Positions 27,548-36,762 of a stretch of 64,000 nucleotides of DNA are shown in pieces. Below the pieces are notes generated by a model. It was not told the DNA's origin, ran no database searches, and was given only the letters and a program-made list of their open reading frames with translations. The position numbers and the translations under genes were made by a program. How positions within the stretch are numbered: position 1 is the stretch's first letter; every line of letters begins with the position of its first letter. Source of the stretch: Alphaproteobacteria bacterium. GTDB lineage: Bacteria; Pseudomonadota; Alphaproteobacteria; UBA6615. The DNA lies in contig JAKUPN010000001.1 in assembly GCA_022449545.1 (NCBI GenBank), positions 62,001 to 126,000 of the forward strand. The letters are read 5' to 3'.

Positions 27548-28735
27548 TCATCGATAATGAGACGCACCTTCAGCACAGAGTATTTGTTCTACCAAAGTCG
27601 CCCAATAACTAGCGCCGATTGGCAGTATATCATCATTAAAATCATATTCCGGATTATGGAGCATACAATTATTTTCAGCTGGTCCATTACCCAACCAAAC
27701 GTAACATCCTGGACGTTCACGCAACATGTAAGAGAAATCTTCTGATCCCATACTTGGTGCTGGATTTAAGTCAATGTTTTCCTCTCCAACAATTTCTGAT
27801 GCAGCAGTCACAGCTAATTCGGTTTCTTCTTCATGGTTAATAGTAGAGGGATATCTGCGTTCATAGTTCAATTGATATTTGCTTCCGGTAGCTTCACAAA
27901 TACCTTCACAAACTCGTCGTATAGCTAATTCAGCATCGTTCCTGACCCGGTCCTTAAAACTTCTCACTGTGCCTTTCAGTTCGACCGTTTCAGGAATCAC
28001 ATTATATGCATCACCTCCATGTATTTGAGTTATCGATACGACCAAAGCATCAAGTGGATCAGTGTTTCTACTAGTAATTGTTTGTACTGCAGCAATTATT
28101 TGCGAGGCTGCAACAATTGGGTCTACTCCTTGATGGGGCATAGCGCCATGACTTCCTTTGCCTATGACTTTCAAATCAAAAATATCAAAAGCAGCCATCA
28201 TAGGACCCGAAGAGATGCCAAATTTACCCATCTCCATTCCTGGCCAATTATGTAATCCAAATACCGATTCTACCGGGAATTTTTCAAATAATCCCTGCTC
28301 TATCATTACTTTACCACCACCTTCTCCTTCCTCTGCAGGCTGGAAAATAAAGTACACTACACCATCAAAATTTAAACTTTCTGAAAGATATTTTGCTGCC
28401 CCAAGTAACATCGTAGTATGGCCATCATGGCCGCAGGCATGCATCATTCCTAGATTCTTGGAACGGTGCTCAAAATCATTCTTTTCAATTAAAGGGAGGG
28501 CATCCATATCTGCTCTAAGTGCTATGGCTCTATTTCCTTTACCAGCTTTTAATCGCCCTACCACTCCAGTTCCAGCAAGACCTAAATGCACTTCTAGCCC
28601 AAGATCTTCAAGTTTATTTACCACAAACTGAGATGTTTCACGCTCCTTAAAAGCAATTTCCGGATTAGCATGCAGATAACGCCTCCACTCAGTCATTAGA
28701 GCCTTTTCTTTATATATTTCTGGTTTAACTGGCAT
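27548..28735 (-). CDS. M20-family amidohydrolase (hippurate/N-acyl amino acid hydrolase type)
   Basis: 395 residues. Two-metal M20D peptidase fold with LRADMDALPL, HACGHDGHTTMLLGAA, QPAEEGEGG, the SVFGLHNWPG block and the late MGSEDFSYM. It cleaves N-acyl or aromatic amides of amino acids in the cytoplasm; no signal peptide is present. A dimerisation lid domain occupies about 185-295. The exact substrate is unknown. It is divergent from the class III aminotransferase, with a 205-bp gap that seems to hold only promoters. Confidence 0.92.
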   Translation of the reverse strand: MPVKPEIYKEKALMTEWRRYLHANPEIAFKERETSQFVVNKLEDLGLEVHLGLAGTGVVGRLKAGKGNRAIALRADMDALPLIEKNDFEHRSKNLGMMHACGHDGHTTMLLGAAKYLSESLNFDGVVYFIFQPAEEGEGGGKVMIEQGLFEKFPVESVFGLHNWPGMEMGKFGISSGPMMAAFDIFDLKVIGKGSHGAMPHQGVDPIVAASQIIAAVQTITSRNTDPLDALVVSITQIHGGDAYNVIPETVELKGTVRSFKDRVRNDAELAIRRVCEGICEATGSKYQLNYERRYPSTINHEEETELAVTAASEIVGEENIDLNPAPSMGSEDFSYMLRERPGCYVWLGNGPAENNCMLHNPEYDFNDDILPIGASYWATLVEQILCAEGASHYR

Positions 28736-28940
28736 CGTTGCTCCTTCTAATATTACAGGCTAATATAACTTTATTTTTTATTAGCTTAAAGCGATGGAAT
28801 GTAAATTAATAATTTGATTTACATGTTTAACTGCTAGCGTTGATCATATTAATGCTATTAAAAAATATACTTATATAAGTTTTTATGTGATCCTATGTTC
28901 TAAATTAAACAAAATCTATTTATTGAGGAAACGCGCAGTC

Positions 28941-30344
28941 ATGGCAACTTCAGATCAAGCTCAATTTGCTCCCAACTCTGCTGCTGCAAGAGACATAGCC
29001 TACTATTTACATCCTTATACAAACATTAAAGCTCATGAAGAGAGTGGTCCTCTCATCATTAATAGTGGAAAAGGCGTATTTGTTTACGACGATCAAGGCA
29101 AAGAATACATAGAAGGTATGGCTGGACTCTGGTGCACGTCTCTTGGATATGGGGAAGAGCGTTTGGCCAAAGCGGCTTATGACCAACTTCTTAAAATGTC
29201 ATACACTCAAGGGTTTACACACCGCTCAAACGAAACTGCAATTGATCTAGCTGAAAAATTGATATCTATAGCCCCAAAAGGAATGAGCAAAGTTTTTTTT
29301 ACAAATTCAGGGTCAGAAGCAAATGACACTCAAATTAAAATTGTTTGGTACTATAACAACGCAATAGGACGTCCGAATAAAAAGAAAATTATTGGTCGTA
29401 AAAGAGCTTACCATGGCATTACTCTAGCTGCCTCGAGTTTGACGGGGGTTGAATACGCACAAAAAGGTTTTGATGTGCCCCTAGAGCGTTTTTTGCATGT
29501 CTCCTCAGCTCATTATTGGAGAGATGGAGAGGACGGTGAATCAGAAGAAGAATACACAGACAGACTGGCAGAAGAGTTGAATCAACTAATAATTTCTGAG
29601 GGAGCGGATACTGTTGCGGCTTTCATCGCCGAACCAGTAATGGGAGCCGGAGGTGCAATTCCACCTCCAAAATCCTATTTTCCTAAAATACAGACTGTTT
29701 TAAAAAATCATGACGTTTTGTTTATAGCCGATGAGGTAATAACGGGATTCTGCAGAACAGGAAACATGTTTGCTACTGAAACCTATAACCTTGACCCAGA
29801 TTTAATATCTGTGGCAAAGGCCTTGTCTTCCGCTTATTTGCCAATAGGGGCAGTAATGATGAAGGATGAAATTTATCAAGGCCTTCGTTCTGGAGGAGAT
29901 AAGTTTGGGATGTGGAATACTGGCTACACATATTCAGGACATCCTGCTTCAGCTGCAGTCGCGCTAGAAACTCTAAAGATTTATGAAGAAAGAGAGATTC
30001 TAGACCATGTCAGAAGCGTAATGCCCAAGTTTCGAGAGCGTCTTATGAGCTTTGCTGAACATCCTTTAGTGGGAGACGTGCGCAACGTAGGGCTTATTGG
30101 AGGCATAGAACTGTCGCCCGATAAAAAAAACAAAGGCGTATTCGATCCAAACGAAAAAGTTGCTCCCTATTTTGTATCTAGGGCTCACGAATATGGTCTT
30201 ATATTAAGAGCCGCCCCATCAGACGTTATAGCTTTTTGTCCACCTCTGATTATTAGTGAAAAAGAGATTAACTTAGTCATGGATCGTGCTGAAAAGGCAT
30301 TAGATGACACTTGGAATCATGTTCAAAAAAAGGGATTAGTATAA
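28941..30344 (+). CDS. class III aminotransferase (omega-amino acid:pyruvate type)
   Basis: The track starts at 28887; I use the ATG at 28941, preceded by GAGGAA 10 bases upstream, giving 467 residues starting MATSDQAQFAP. PLP fold type I: the substrate helix TNSGSEANDTQIK, the FIAEPVMGAGGAIPPP block, the PLP-binding IADEVITGFCRTG, and the Schiff-base lysine in SVAKALSSAYLPIGAV. The YLHPYTNIKAHEESGPLII N-terminus is typical of beta-alanine/taurine/amine:pyruvate transaminases. The amino donor cannot be read from sequence. Confidence 0.92.
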   Translation: MATSDQAQFAPNSAAARDIAYYLHPYTNIKAHEESGPLIINSGKGVFVYDDQGKEYIEGMAGLWCTSLGYGEERLAKAAYDQLLKMSYTQGFTHRSNETAIDLAEKLISIAPKGMSKVFFTNSGSEANDTQIKIVWYYNNAIGRPNKKKIIGRKRAYHGITLAASSLTGVEYAQKGFDVPLERFLHVSSAHYWRDGEDGESEEEYTDRLAEELNQLIISEGADTVAAFIAEPVMGAGGAIPPPKSYFPKIQTVLKNHDVLFIADEVITGFCRTGNMFATETYNLDPDLISVAKALSSAYLPIGAVMMKDEIYQGLRSGGDKFGMWNTGYTYSGHPASAAVALETLKIYEEREILDHVRSVMPKFRERLMSFAEHPLVGDVRNVGLIGGIELSPDKKNKGVFDPNEKVAPYFVSRAHEYGLILRAAPSDVIAFCPPLIISEKEINLVMDRAEKALDDTWNHVQKKGLV

Positions 30345-30345
30345 G

Positions 30346-30373
30346 TTAATCGAATAAAATTTATTCGGATTAA
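30346..30373. repeat. AT-rich inverted repeat after the aminotransferase gene
   Basis: TTAAT-CGAATAAA and TTTATTCG-GATTAA form a nearly perfect inverted repeat with a one-base centre and one bulged G. It begins two bases after the aminotransferase stop. It could be a weak terminator hairpin or a protein-binding site; there is no T-run. Confidence 0.4.
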
Positions 30374-30464
30374 GTATAGCAGTTCAACTTTGTTAAGAAG
30401 TTTTGATTATTTGATAAGCAAAGCTTTCTCGGTGTTTTAGTTTAGATGCGTCACTCCGCCACCG

Positions 30465-30493
30465 TGGGCAAAGCTGATAGCTCTGGCTATAAT
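30465..30493 (+). promoter_or_regulatory. candidate hemA promoter
   Basis: A perfect TATAAT is at 30488-30493, with TGGGCA 17 bases upstream as a poor -35. It would give a leader of roughly 35-40 bases containing a hairpin before hemA. Confidence 0.35.
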
Positions 30494-30505
30494 AATTTTA
30501 TAAAA

Positions 30506-30522
30506 ACCGAGATGAAATCGGT
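30506..30522 (+). promoter_or_regulatory. hairpin in the hemA leader
   Basis: ACCGA and TCGGT flank a GATGAAA loop, giving a perfect 5-bp stem that ends 14 bases before the hemA ATG and just before its CAGGGC ribosome binding region. It could affect hemA translation; the stem is short. Confidence 0.35.
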
Positions 30523-30536
30523 CTGGCAGGGCTTTA

Positions 30537-31748
30537 ATGCAATACGACAAATTTTTTGCTGAAAATTTGGGAGGCTTACGAGCAGAAGGTCGGTACCGAG
30601 AGTTTGCTGACTTAGAGCGTAATGCTGGTAGTTTTCCCAATGCTGTTCGCTACGCTAATGGCAGGCGTCAGGATATAACTGTATGGTGTTCAAACGATTA
30701 TTTGGGTTTTGGACAACACCCATCTGTCTTAGAGGCCATGCACGAAGCTATAAACCGTTGTGGAGCAGGCGCAGGTGGCACTCGTAATATATCTGGCACC
30801 AATCACTATCACGTCTTACTAGAAGAAGAACTAGCTGATTTACATGCAAAGGAAGCTTCACTTTTATTCACATCTGGATATGTTGCTAATTGGACTACAT
30901 TAAGCACTTTAGCGTCCTGTCTACCAAACTGTTTGGTTATTTCAGACGCTCTTAATCACAATTCCATGATAGAAGGGATCCGTCATGGACGATCAGAAAA
31001 AACAGTATTTCGCCATAACGATGTAGCACATCTTAAAGAAATTCTTTCCAATCAAGACCTCGATCGGCCAAAAATTGTTGCTTTTGAGTCAGTATATTCC
31101 ATGGACGGTGATATATCTCCAATTGCAGATATTCTGGATTTATGTGAAAGACATAATGCACTTTCATATTTGGATGAAGTTCACGCTGTAGGCATGTATG
31201 GAGAAAGAGGCGGAGGTGTAGCCGAACGCGAAGGTGTGATGGATAGAGTAGATATAATACAGGGAACTTTAGGTAAAGCCTTTGGAGTAATGGGCGGTTA
31301 TATCGCATCCTCTGATAACCTGATAGACTTTATCCGTTCCAACGGTAACGGTTTTATTTTTACCACTTCCTTACCTCCTGCATTAGCTGCAGGAGCACGA
31401 GCTGCAATAAAAATATTGAAGGAACGCAATGATATACGAAACAGGCATCAAGAAAGGGCGTTTACGCTCAAGAAAGGTCTACTTGATGCAGGAATAGAGG
31501 TAATGGCATCTGATTGCCATATAGTACCAGTTTTAGTAGGAGATGCTAGACTGTGTAAGATCGCTAGTGATGAACTGTTAGATCGCCATAACGTCTATGT
31601 TCAACCAATCAATTTTCCTACGGTACCTAAAGGAACAGAGAGACTTCGCATAACCCCTACTCCATTGCACACCGATGAAGCAATGGACCATTTGATTTCT
31701 GCCTTCCAGGATGTCTGGGTCCGCCTTAACTTACGTAAAGCTGCATAA
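30537..31748 (+). CDS. hemA: 5-aminolevulinate synthase
   Basis: 403 residues. It condenses glycine with succinyl-CoA to 5-aminolevulinate, the C4 (Shemin) route into haem and cobalamin found in Alphaproteobacteria. The start [21 protein letters not shown] is typical. Also present are [13 protein letters not shown], the PLP-site [18 protein letters not shown], and the catalytic lysine in [13 protein letters not shown]. Succinyl-CoA supply by the nearby methylmalonyl-CoA mutase fits, though no direct link is shown. Confidence 0.97.
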   Translation: MQYDKFFAENLGGLRAEGRYREFADLERNAGSFPNAVRYANGRRQDITVWCSNDYLGFGQHPSVLEAMHEAINRCGAGAGGTRNISGTNHYHVLLEEELADLHAKEASLLFTSGYVANWTTLSTLASCLPNCLVISDALNHNSMIEGIRHGRSEKTVFRHNDVAHLKEILSNQDLDRPKIVAFESVYSMDGDISPIADILDLCERHNALSYLDEVHAVGMYGERGGGVAEREGVMDRVDIIQGTLGKAFGVMGGYIASSDNLIDFIRSNGNGFIFTTSLPPALAAGARAAIKILKERNDIRNRHQERAFTLKKGLLDAGIEVMASDCHIVPVLVGDARLCKIASDELLDRHNVYVQPINFPTVPKGTERLRITPTPLHTDEAMDHLISAFQDVWVRLNLRKAA

Positions 31749-31781
31749 CAAACTAAATCTAATGGCCCTTAGTAGATTAAT

Positions 31782-32258
31782 TCAGTCGGCAACAGCCTCA
31801 GCAGCTGTCATTGTCGGCAAAATGCCATGAGACTCTGCCTCAGTAGAATCAAAATTCAGCTCTACTCGCATCCCATCAGGACCTGTTATAAATAATTGAT
31901 AGAGGTCTCCTTCATTAGCTTGCCTCTGTATAAATTCAACACCATTACTTTCTAAACGATCTATCATTTCTGGTAATCCAGTGCACCTAAAAGCTACGTG
32001 ATCAATTATGCCAGTTCCAGTGTTTTGTTCAGATAATCTCCCGCCTAGATAACGATCTTGAAAACGTTTTTCTTTTTCTTCGACAGGTAATTGCGCGATG
32101 TGAAGAACGTCACGGTTACCTATATATAACCAAACCACTTTAACCCTAAAATCCGGTGTATGACCCTCTTCAAGACCGATGTTTTCTATAAACCAGTTAG
32201 CTGTTGATTCAACGTCGTCAACCAGTAAGAGTAGATGTTCTATATAGCTTAAGGGCAT
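31782..32258 (-). CDS. VOC (glyoxalase/dioxygenase) family protein
   Basis: 158 residues with the paired beta-alpha-beta-beta-beta VOC modules. The first has IEHLLLLVDDVESTANWFIENIGL, and the second has IDHVAFRCTGLPEMIDRLESNGV. The closing FITGPDGMRVELNF supplies the usual metal Glu. His8 and the later His and Glu would bind a divalent metal. Members include lyases, epimerases and extradiol dioxygenases; the reaction is unknown. It lies 49 bp downstream of pdxH on the same strand. Confidence 0.85.
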   Translation of the reverse strand: MPLSYIEHLLLLVDDVESTANWFIENIGLEEGHTPDFRVKVVWLYIGNRDVLHIAQLPVEEKEKRFQDRYLGGRLSEQNTGTGIIDHVAFRCTGLPEMIDRLESNGVEFIQRQANEGDLYQLFITGPDGMRVELNFDSTEAESHGILPTMTAAEAVAD

Positions 32259-32307
32259 ATCTAGTTTCCAATTTATTTAAAGTAGATAACACAAATAATA
32301 CTGTTAC

Positions 32308-32898
32308 TTAAGGATAAAGTTTACTTGCATTCCAATGACCCTGTCCCGTAAGTTCAAACAAAAGTCGGTCGTGCATCCTATCATCTTTTTCTGTCCAAAA
32401 TTCGATCCGACTTGGTTTTAGTCTATAGCCTGACCAGAAAGATGGACGGAAAACTTTCTCCGATGCAAATTTTTTTTCAAATTGCGCGGCTTTTTCCTCA
32501 AATTCTTCTCGCGTCTTCATCAATTTAGATTGATCAGATGCCCAAGCTGAAATCTGACTGCCTCTTGACCGTGAGCTAAAGTATAGATCTGCTTCTTCAT
32601 CGGTCACTTCCATTACGGATCCGTCTATGCGCACCTGTCTACCTAGCTGTCTCCAATAGAAACATAATGAAGCGAGAGGTTTCTTTTTTAAATCTTGAGC
32701 TTTTTTACTTTCCATATTTGTGTAAAAAACAAACCCATCCTCTCCGTAACCTTTCAATAGAACCATACGCACGGAGGGGACCCCCTCGGAACTTACTGTG
32801 GCTAGTGCCATTGCATCTGGATTCTTTTTCTCAGAGACGATAGCATCATCATACCAATCACTAAATTGTTTGATTGGGTCTATTTTTGGCTCAGACAT
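32308..32898 (-). CDS. pdxH: pyridoxine/pyridoxamine 5'-phosphate oxidase
   Basis: 196 residues, a normal PdxH length. The FMN enzyme oxidises PNP or PMP to pyridoxal phosphate. Key segments are PSVRMVLLKGYGEDGFVFYT, NMESKKAQDL, LCFYWRQLGRQVRIDG, ASDQSKLM and the C-terminal FWTEKDDRMHDRLLF. Its product is the cofactor of several enzymes encoded in this window (hemA, aminotransferase, threonine aldolase). It is divergent from the lipoprotein gene. Confidence 0.95.
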   Translation of the reverse strand: MSEPKIDPIKQFSDWYDDAIVSEKKNPDAMALATVSSEGVPSVRMVLLKGYGEDGFVFYTNMESKKAQDLKKKPLASLCFYWRQLGRQVRIDGSVMEVTDEEADLYFSSRSRGSQISAWASDQSKLMKTREEFEEKAAQFEKKFASEKVFRPSFWSGYRLKPSRIEFWTEKDDRMHDRLLFELTGQGHWNASKLYP

Positions 32899-33046
32899 GT
32901 CTTTTTTCTGCCATTATAGTTTTTTAATTAATTATATACCTAATTCCTGCTTTTCTCATTTATCAGTTTTGAAGGCCTGTACCACTAAAAAACAAGAACA
33001 TAAAGTCACTATTAAAAAATGAATCATAAAACTAAGGTAAATAAAA

Positions 33047-33520
33047 ATGAAATCAAAGGTTACTATAGCAATAATTGTTGCAATATTTTCTCTTTCCTCT
33101 TGTGCTAATGAAATTGGTCAAAAAGAAGGTCTGGGAACCATTATTGGAGCAATGGGCGGCGCAGTTATTGGATCAAATATAGGTAAGGGTAAAGGACGTA
33201 CAGCAGCCATTGCTCTTGGCACTCTAGCTGGCGCAGTTCTGGGCGCAGATATAGGCAAAACTCTAGATCGGAAAGATCGATTAGCTATGAAATCTGCAGA
33301 ATCAAAAGCCCATAAAGCAAAAATAGGTGAACAAATCACCTGGAATAATCCGAAAAGTGGAAATTCTGGATCAGTTACACCCATACGAGAAGGTAAAAGA
33401 AAATCAAGCGGCGCCTACTGCCGTGAATATCTTACTCGAGTAGAAATAAATGGACGCACGCAACAAGCGTATGGAACAGCTTGTCGACAACAGGATGGGA
33501 GTTGGAAAATAGTAAAATAG
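33047..33520 (+). CDS. glycine-zipper outer-membrane lipoprotein (17 kDa antigen family)
   Basis: 157 residues. A lipoprotein signal peptide ends in the lipobox LSSC with Cys19. Next is a glycine-zipper 2TM segment (GTIIGAMGGAVIGSNIGKGKGR then LGTLAGAVLGADIGKTLD) as in SlyB and the rickettsial 17 kDa antigen. The C-terminal domain has CREYLTRVEINGRTQQAYG with a second Cys in TACRQQDGSWKIVK, the typical end of the family. It is anchored in the outer membrane and probably structural. Confidence 0.92.
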   Translation: MKSKVTIAIIVAIFSLSSCANEIGQKEGLGTIIGAMGGAVIGSNIGKGKGRTAAIALGTLAGAVLGADIGKTLDRKDRLAMKSAESKAHKAKIGEQITWNNPKSGNSGSVTPIREGKRKSSGAYCREYLTRVEINGRTQQAYGTACRQQDGSWKIVK

Positions 33521-33595
33521 TTTATTGCCTTGCCGCAATCAAACTTTGGTGTAGGATGCCCGCAATCTTGAAAAACTTCTAATCTGCAGGATTCT

Positions 33596-34438
33596 ATGAA
33601 TACTAAAAAAGAGTTAATGTCGGGGAAACGAGGCCTGATCATGGGCGTTGCTAATGAGCGCTCTATTGCTTGGGGCATAGCTCGGTCAATTGCTGATCAT
33701 GGAGGAACTCTTGCTTTCACTTATCAAGGTGAAGCACTAGAAAAACGAGTTCGACCACTAGCTGAACAAGTAAACTCTGACATAGTCCTTCAATGCGATG
33801 TCTCGGACAACAAAAGCTTAGATAGTCTTTTCTCAGAATTAGAAGAAAAATGGGGAGGTATTGATTTCCTTGTCCATGCGATAGCTTTTTCTGATAAAGA
33901 TGAGTTGAAAGGTCAGTATTTAGACACCACAAAAGAGAACTTCCTTCGCTCATTAGAAATATCTTGTTATTCTTTCACTGACCTTTGCAGGCGAGCATCA
34001 AAACTTATGTCCGAAGGCGGCAGTCTTTTGACACTGACTTATTATGGTGCAGAAAGCGTTATGCCCCATTATAATGTCATGGGAGTTGCTAAAGCAGCTC
34101 TCGAAGCTAGTGTTAGATACCTAGCTGTGGATTTAGGAAATAAATCAATTCGTGTTAATGCGATATCGGCTGGCCCTATTAAAACCTTGGCTGCAAGCGG
34201 TATTGGGGATTTTCGTTATATACTTAAATGGAATGAGCTTAATTCCCCCCTGAAACGCAACGTGACAATTGAGCAGGTTGGTAGTGCAGGGCTATATTTA
34301 CTTAGTGATCTCAGCTCGGGGGTAACCGGTGAAGTTCATCATGTTGATAGCGGATATAATGTAGTAGGTATGGTAGCAGTAGATGAGGCATCCGAAGTCG
34401 CAAATTTGCTATCAAATATAAAAACAGACGAGGACTGA
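33596..34438 (+). CDS. fabI: enoyl-[acyl-carrier-protein] reductase (NADH)
   Basis: 280 residues. Last step of each fatty acid elongation round. It is an SDR-type FabI with the atypical NAD site GVANERSIAWGIARSI, and the catalytic Tyr-x6-Lys in HYNVMGVAKAALEASVRYLA. The upstream TYYGAESVMP and downstream RVNAISAGPIKTLAASGI are classical FabI signatures. GCAGGA is 8 bases before the ATG. fabI and aroC are 21 bp apart, a conserved alphaproteobacterial pair. Confidence 0.96.
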   Translation: MNTKKELMSGKRGLIMGVANERSIAWGIARSIADHGGTLAFTYQGEALEKRVRPLAEQVNSDIVLQCDVSDNKSLDSLFSELEEKWGGIDFLVHAIAFSDKDELKGQYLDTTKENFLRSLEISCYSFTDLCRRASKLMSEGGSLLTLTYYGAESVMPHYNVMGVAKAALEASVRYLAVDLGNKSIRVNAISAGPIKTLAASGIGDFRYILKWNELNSPLKRNVTIEQVGSAGLYLLSDLSSGVTGEVHHVDSGYNVVGMVAVDEASEVANLLSNIKTDED

Positions 34439-34459
34439 AAGTCATAAAGGAGAGCTTTC

Positions 34460-35554
34460 ATGTCAGTTAATAAATTTGGTCGAATACTTAATTTCACTAC
34501 CTGGGGGGAGAGTCATGGCAGTGCAATTGGCTGTGTTATAGATGGAGTGCCCCCTCGCATCAATCTTTCTGAAGAAGATATCCAAACATGGCTTGACAGA
34601 AGAAAGCCTGGTCAATCTCGTTTTACTTCTCAAAGGCAAGAACCAGATAAAATAGAGATCCTGTCGGGAGTCTTTGAGAATAAAACAACTGGAGCACCAG
34701 TTAGTCTAATCATCAGGAATGTAGATGCCCGATCACGAGACTATGGAGAAATTGCTGATAAATATAGACCAGGACATGCGGACTATACCTATGATGCAAA
34801 ATATGGCATCCGTGATTACCGAGGAGGAGGTCGTTCGTCAGCAAGAGAAACTGCTTCGCGGGTAGCAGCTGGCGCCATAGCACGTAAAGTTCTTGATAGT
34901 ATCATCCCAGGGAAAATAAATATTCGTTCAGCATTAATCCAAATAGGAAACCAGTCAATAAATAGGCAACACTGGGACAATTCCGAGATAGAAAAAAACC
35001 CTTTTTGGTGTCCCGACGCCATCGCCGCAAAAAATTGGGAAAAATATTTAGAAAAAATTCGAAAAGATGGATCTAGTGTTGGAGCTATAATTGAAGTTAC
35101 TGCAACCGGGATACCAGTAGGGATTGGGGAGCCTATTTATGGAAAAATTGACTCAGAACTTGCTATGGCCATGATGAGCATAAACGCGGTTAAAGGCGTA
35201 GAAGTAGGCGAAGGCATGGCAGCTGCTTCCCTAACAGGCGAAGAAAATGCTGATGAAATGTATACTGAAAATGGCAATGTTAAATTCAAATCAAATAAAT
35301 CCGGTGGTGTGTTGGGAGGGATAACGACAGGACAGGATATCGTCGTAAGATTTGCTGTTAAGCCAACTAGCTCAATTTTATCAGAACGAAAAACGATTGA
35401 TAAAAGCGGTGTAGAAACAAAAATAAGCACTAAAGGTAGACACGATCCTTGCGTTGGCATAAGAGCCGCACCAGTTGGAGAAGCAATGATGGCATTAGTA
35501 CTGGCTGATCAACTACTTCGACACCGTGCACAAATAGGAAGTATTGATTTCTAA
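34460..35554 (+). CDS. aroC: chorismate synthase
   Basis: 364 residues. It converts EPSP to chorismate with reduced FMN, the final shikimate pathway step; aroK and aroB lie elsewhere in this window. The three family signatures are visible: [17 protein letters not shown], the [25 protein letters not shown] region with [12 protein letters not shown], and [24 protein letters not shown] lies about 8 bases upstream of the ATG. It probably forms an operon with fabI. Confidence 0.97.
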   Translation: MSVNKFGRILNFTTWGESHGSAIGCVIDGVPPRINLSEEDIQTWLDRRKPGQSRFTSQRQEPDKIEILSGVFENKTTGAPVSLIIRNVDARSRDYGEIADKYRPGHADYTYDAKYGIRDYRGGGRSSARETASRVAAGAIARKVLDSIIPGKINIRSALIQIGNQSINRQHWDNSEIEKNPFWCPDAIAAKNWEKYLEKIRKDGSSVGAIIEVTATGIPVGIGEPIYGKIDSELAMAMMSINAVKGVEVGEGMAAASLTGEENADEMYTENGNVKFKSNKSGGVLGGITTGQDIVVRFAVKPTSSILSERKTIDKSGVETKISTKGRHDPCVGIRAAPVGEAMMALVLADQLLRHRAQIGSIDF

Positions 35555-35622
35555 TTTATCAGATAATTCATATTACTACACAGTCCATTGCTTAAATTTT
35601 TATCAAGCACAAAGAAACTCCC

Positions 35623-36681
35623 ATGCAAGATGCAATAAATCAAAAAAAAATAGCAATACTTGCAACAGGTGCAAATGGGTGCTGCATTGCAGCAGACCTG
35701 ACTACGTCCGATCTTGATGTGGTTTTGATTGATCAATGGGCAGAGCATGTCGATAAAATGCAACGAACAGGCTTATCCATCATCACCAATGAAGAAAGTT
35801 ATAACATAAAGGTAAGAGCCTATCACCTTGGTGATGTTTGTACGATCAAAGATAAGTTTGATATAGTTTTTCTTACCTCAAAAGCATATGACTCTCGTTG
35901 GTTAACTGAATTTATAAAGCCCTACCTTGCTAAAGATGGCCTTCTAATAGCTGTTCAGAACTGCATGACAGCAGAGATGATTGGGAAAATAGTTGGTGTC
36001 GAACGCACTCTTGGATGTGTAGTAGAACTTTCTTCTCAGTTATTTCAGCCAGGTGAAGTAAAGAGAAACACTCTCAAGGAAAATACCTGGTTTGGGTTAG
36101 GTTCTTTTGACATTTCTCACACAAAAAGGTTACCAGAGGTACAACAGATTCTAAGCTATTCAGGAAAAGTTGACCTTACCGATGATATATTGTCAGCGAA
36201 ATGGATGAAATTAATTGTGAATGCAATGACAATGGCTATAAAAGCAATACTCGGAATGACAAATGAAGAGGTATTTCATCTAAACGGTAACGAATATGCC
36301 CAAAAGGTCCAAAGATTATTTATTAAAGCAGGGGAAGAGGCCTTAACAGCGGGACAAGTCATGGGATACAAACTTGTTCCTATTTTTGGTCTAGAAGCTG
36401 ATGAAGTTAAAAATACAAACAACCTGTTAGAAACATTGCTTGACAAAATAGTTACTGACGTAGGACCCACAGCTGTTAATACCGTTCTTCAAGATCATAT
36501 AAAAGGTCGATATAGTGAGGTAGATATGATTAATGGAATTGTTGCCGAAGAAAGTTATAGTAAGAATAAGGCTGCCCCTGTCTCAGAAATGCTTGTGGAT
36601 CTAACACATCAGATTTATAGCGGAGAATTGAAACCAAGTAAGGACAATCTACAACTGATGTATAAGAACTTAAATTTGTAG
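35623..36681 (+). CDS. 2-dehydropantoate 2-reductase family protein (PanE/ApbA-like)
   Basis: 352 residues. An N-terminal Rossmann domain is followed by a helical ApbA_C domain (about 195-330) with the family's KWMKLIVNAMTMAIKAILGMTNEEV block, carrying the catalytic Lys. The nucleotide motif is IAILATGANGCCIAADL: the usual GxGxxG reads ATGANG, so the first Gly is replaced by Ala. It is longer than E. coli PanE (about 300), so a relative acting on another 2-oxo acid is as likely as a true ketopantoate reductase. It stands between aroC and hisZ. Confidence 0.8.
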   Translation: MQDAINQKKIAILATGANGCCIAADLTTSDLDVVLIDQWAEHVDKMQRTGLSIITNEESYNIKVRAYHLGDVCTIKDKFDIVFLTSKAYDSRWLTEFIKPYLAKDGLLIAVQNCMTAEMIGKIVGVERTLGCVVELSSQLFQPGEVKRNTLKENTWFGLGSFDISHTKRLPEVQQILSYSGKVDLTDDILSAKWMKLIVNAMTMAIKAILGMTNEEVFHLNGNEYAQKVQRLFIKAGEEALTAGQVMGYKLVPIFGLEADEVKNTNNLLETLLDKIVTDVGPTAVNTVLQDHIKGRYSEVDMINGIVAEESYSKNKAAPVSEMLVDLTHQIYSGELKPSKDNLQLMYKNLNL

Positions 36682-36762
36682 GAAGAGTTTTGTGAACATT
36701 TTTACCTTTAGTAATTAGCTCTAATAAAACGAGAAACAATAAACTCTATAAGTCTAAAAAAC

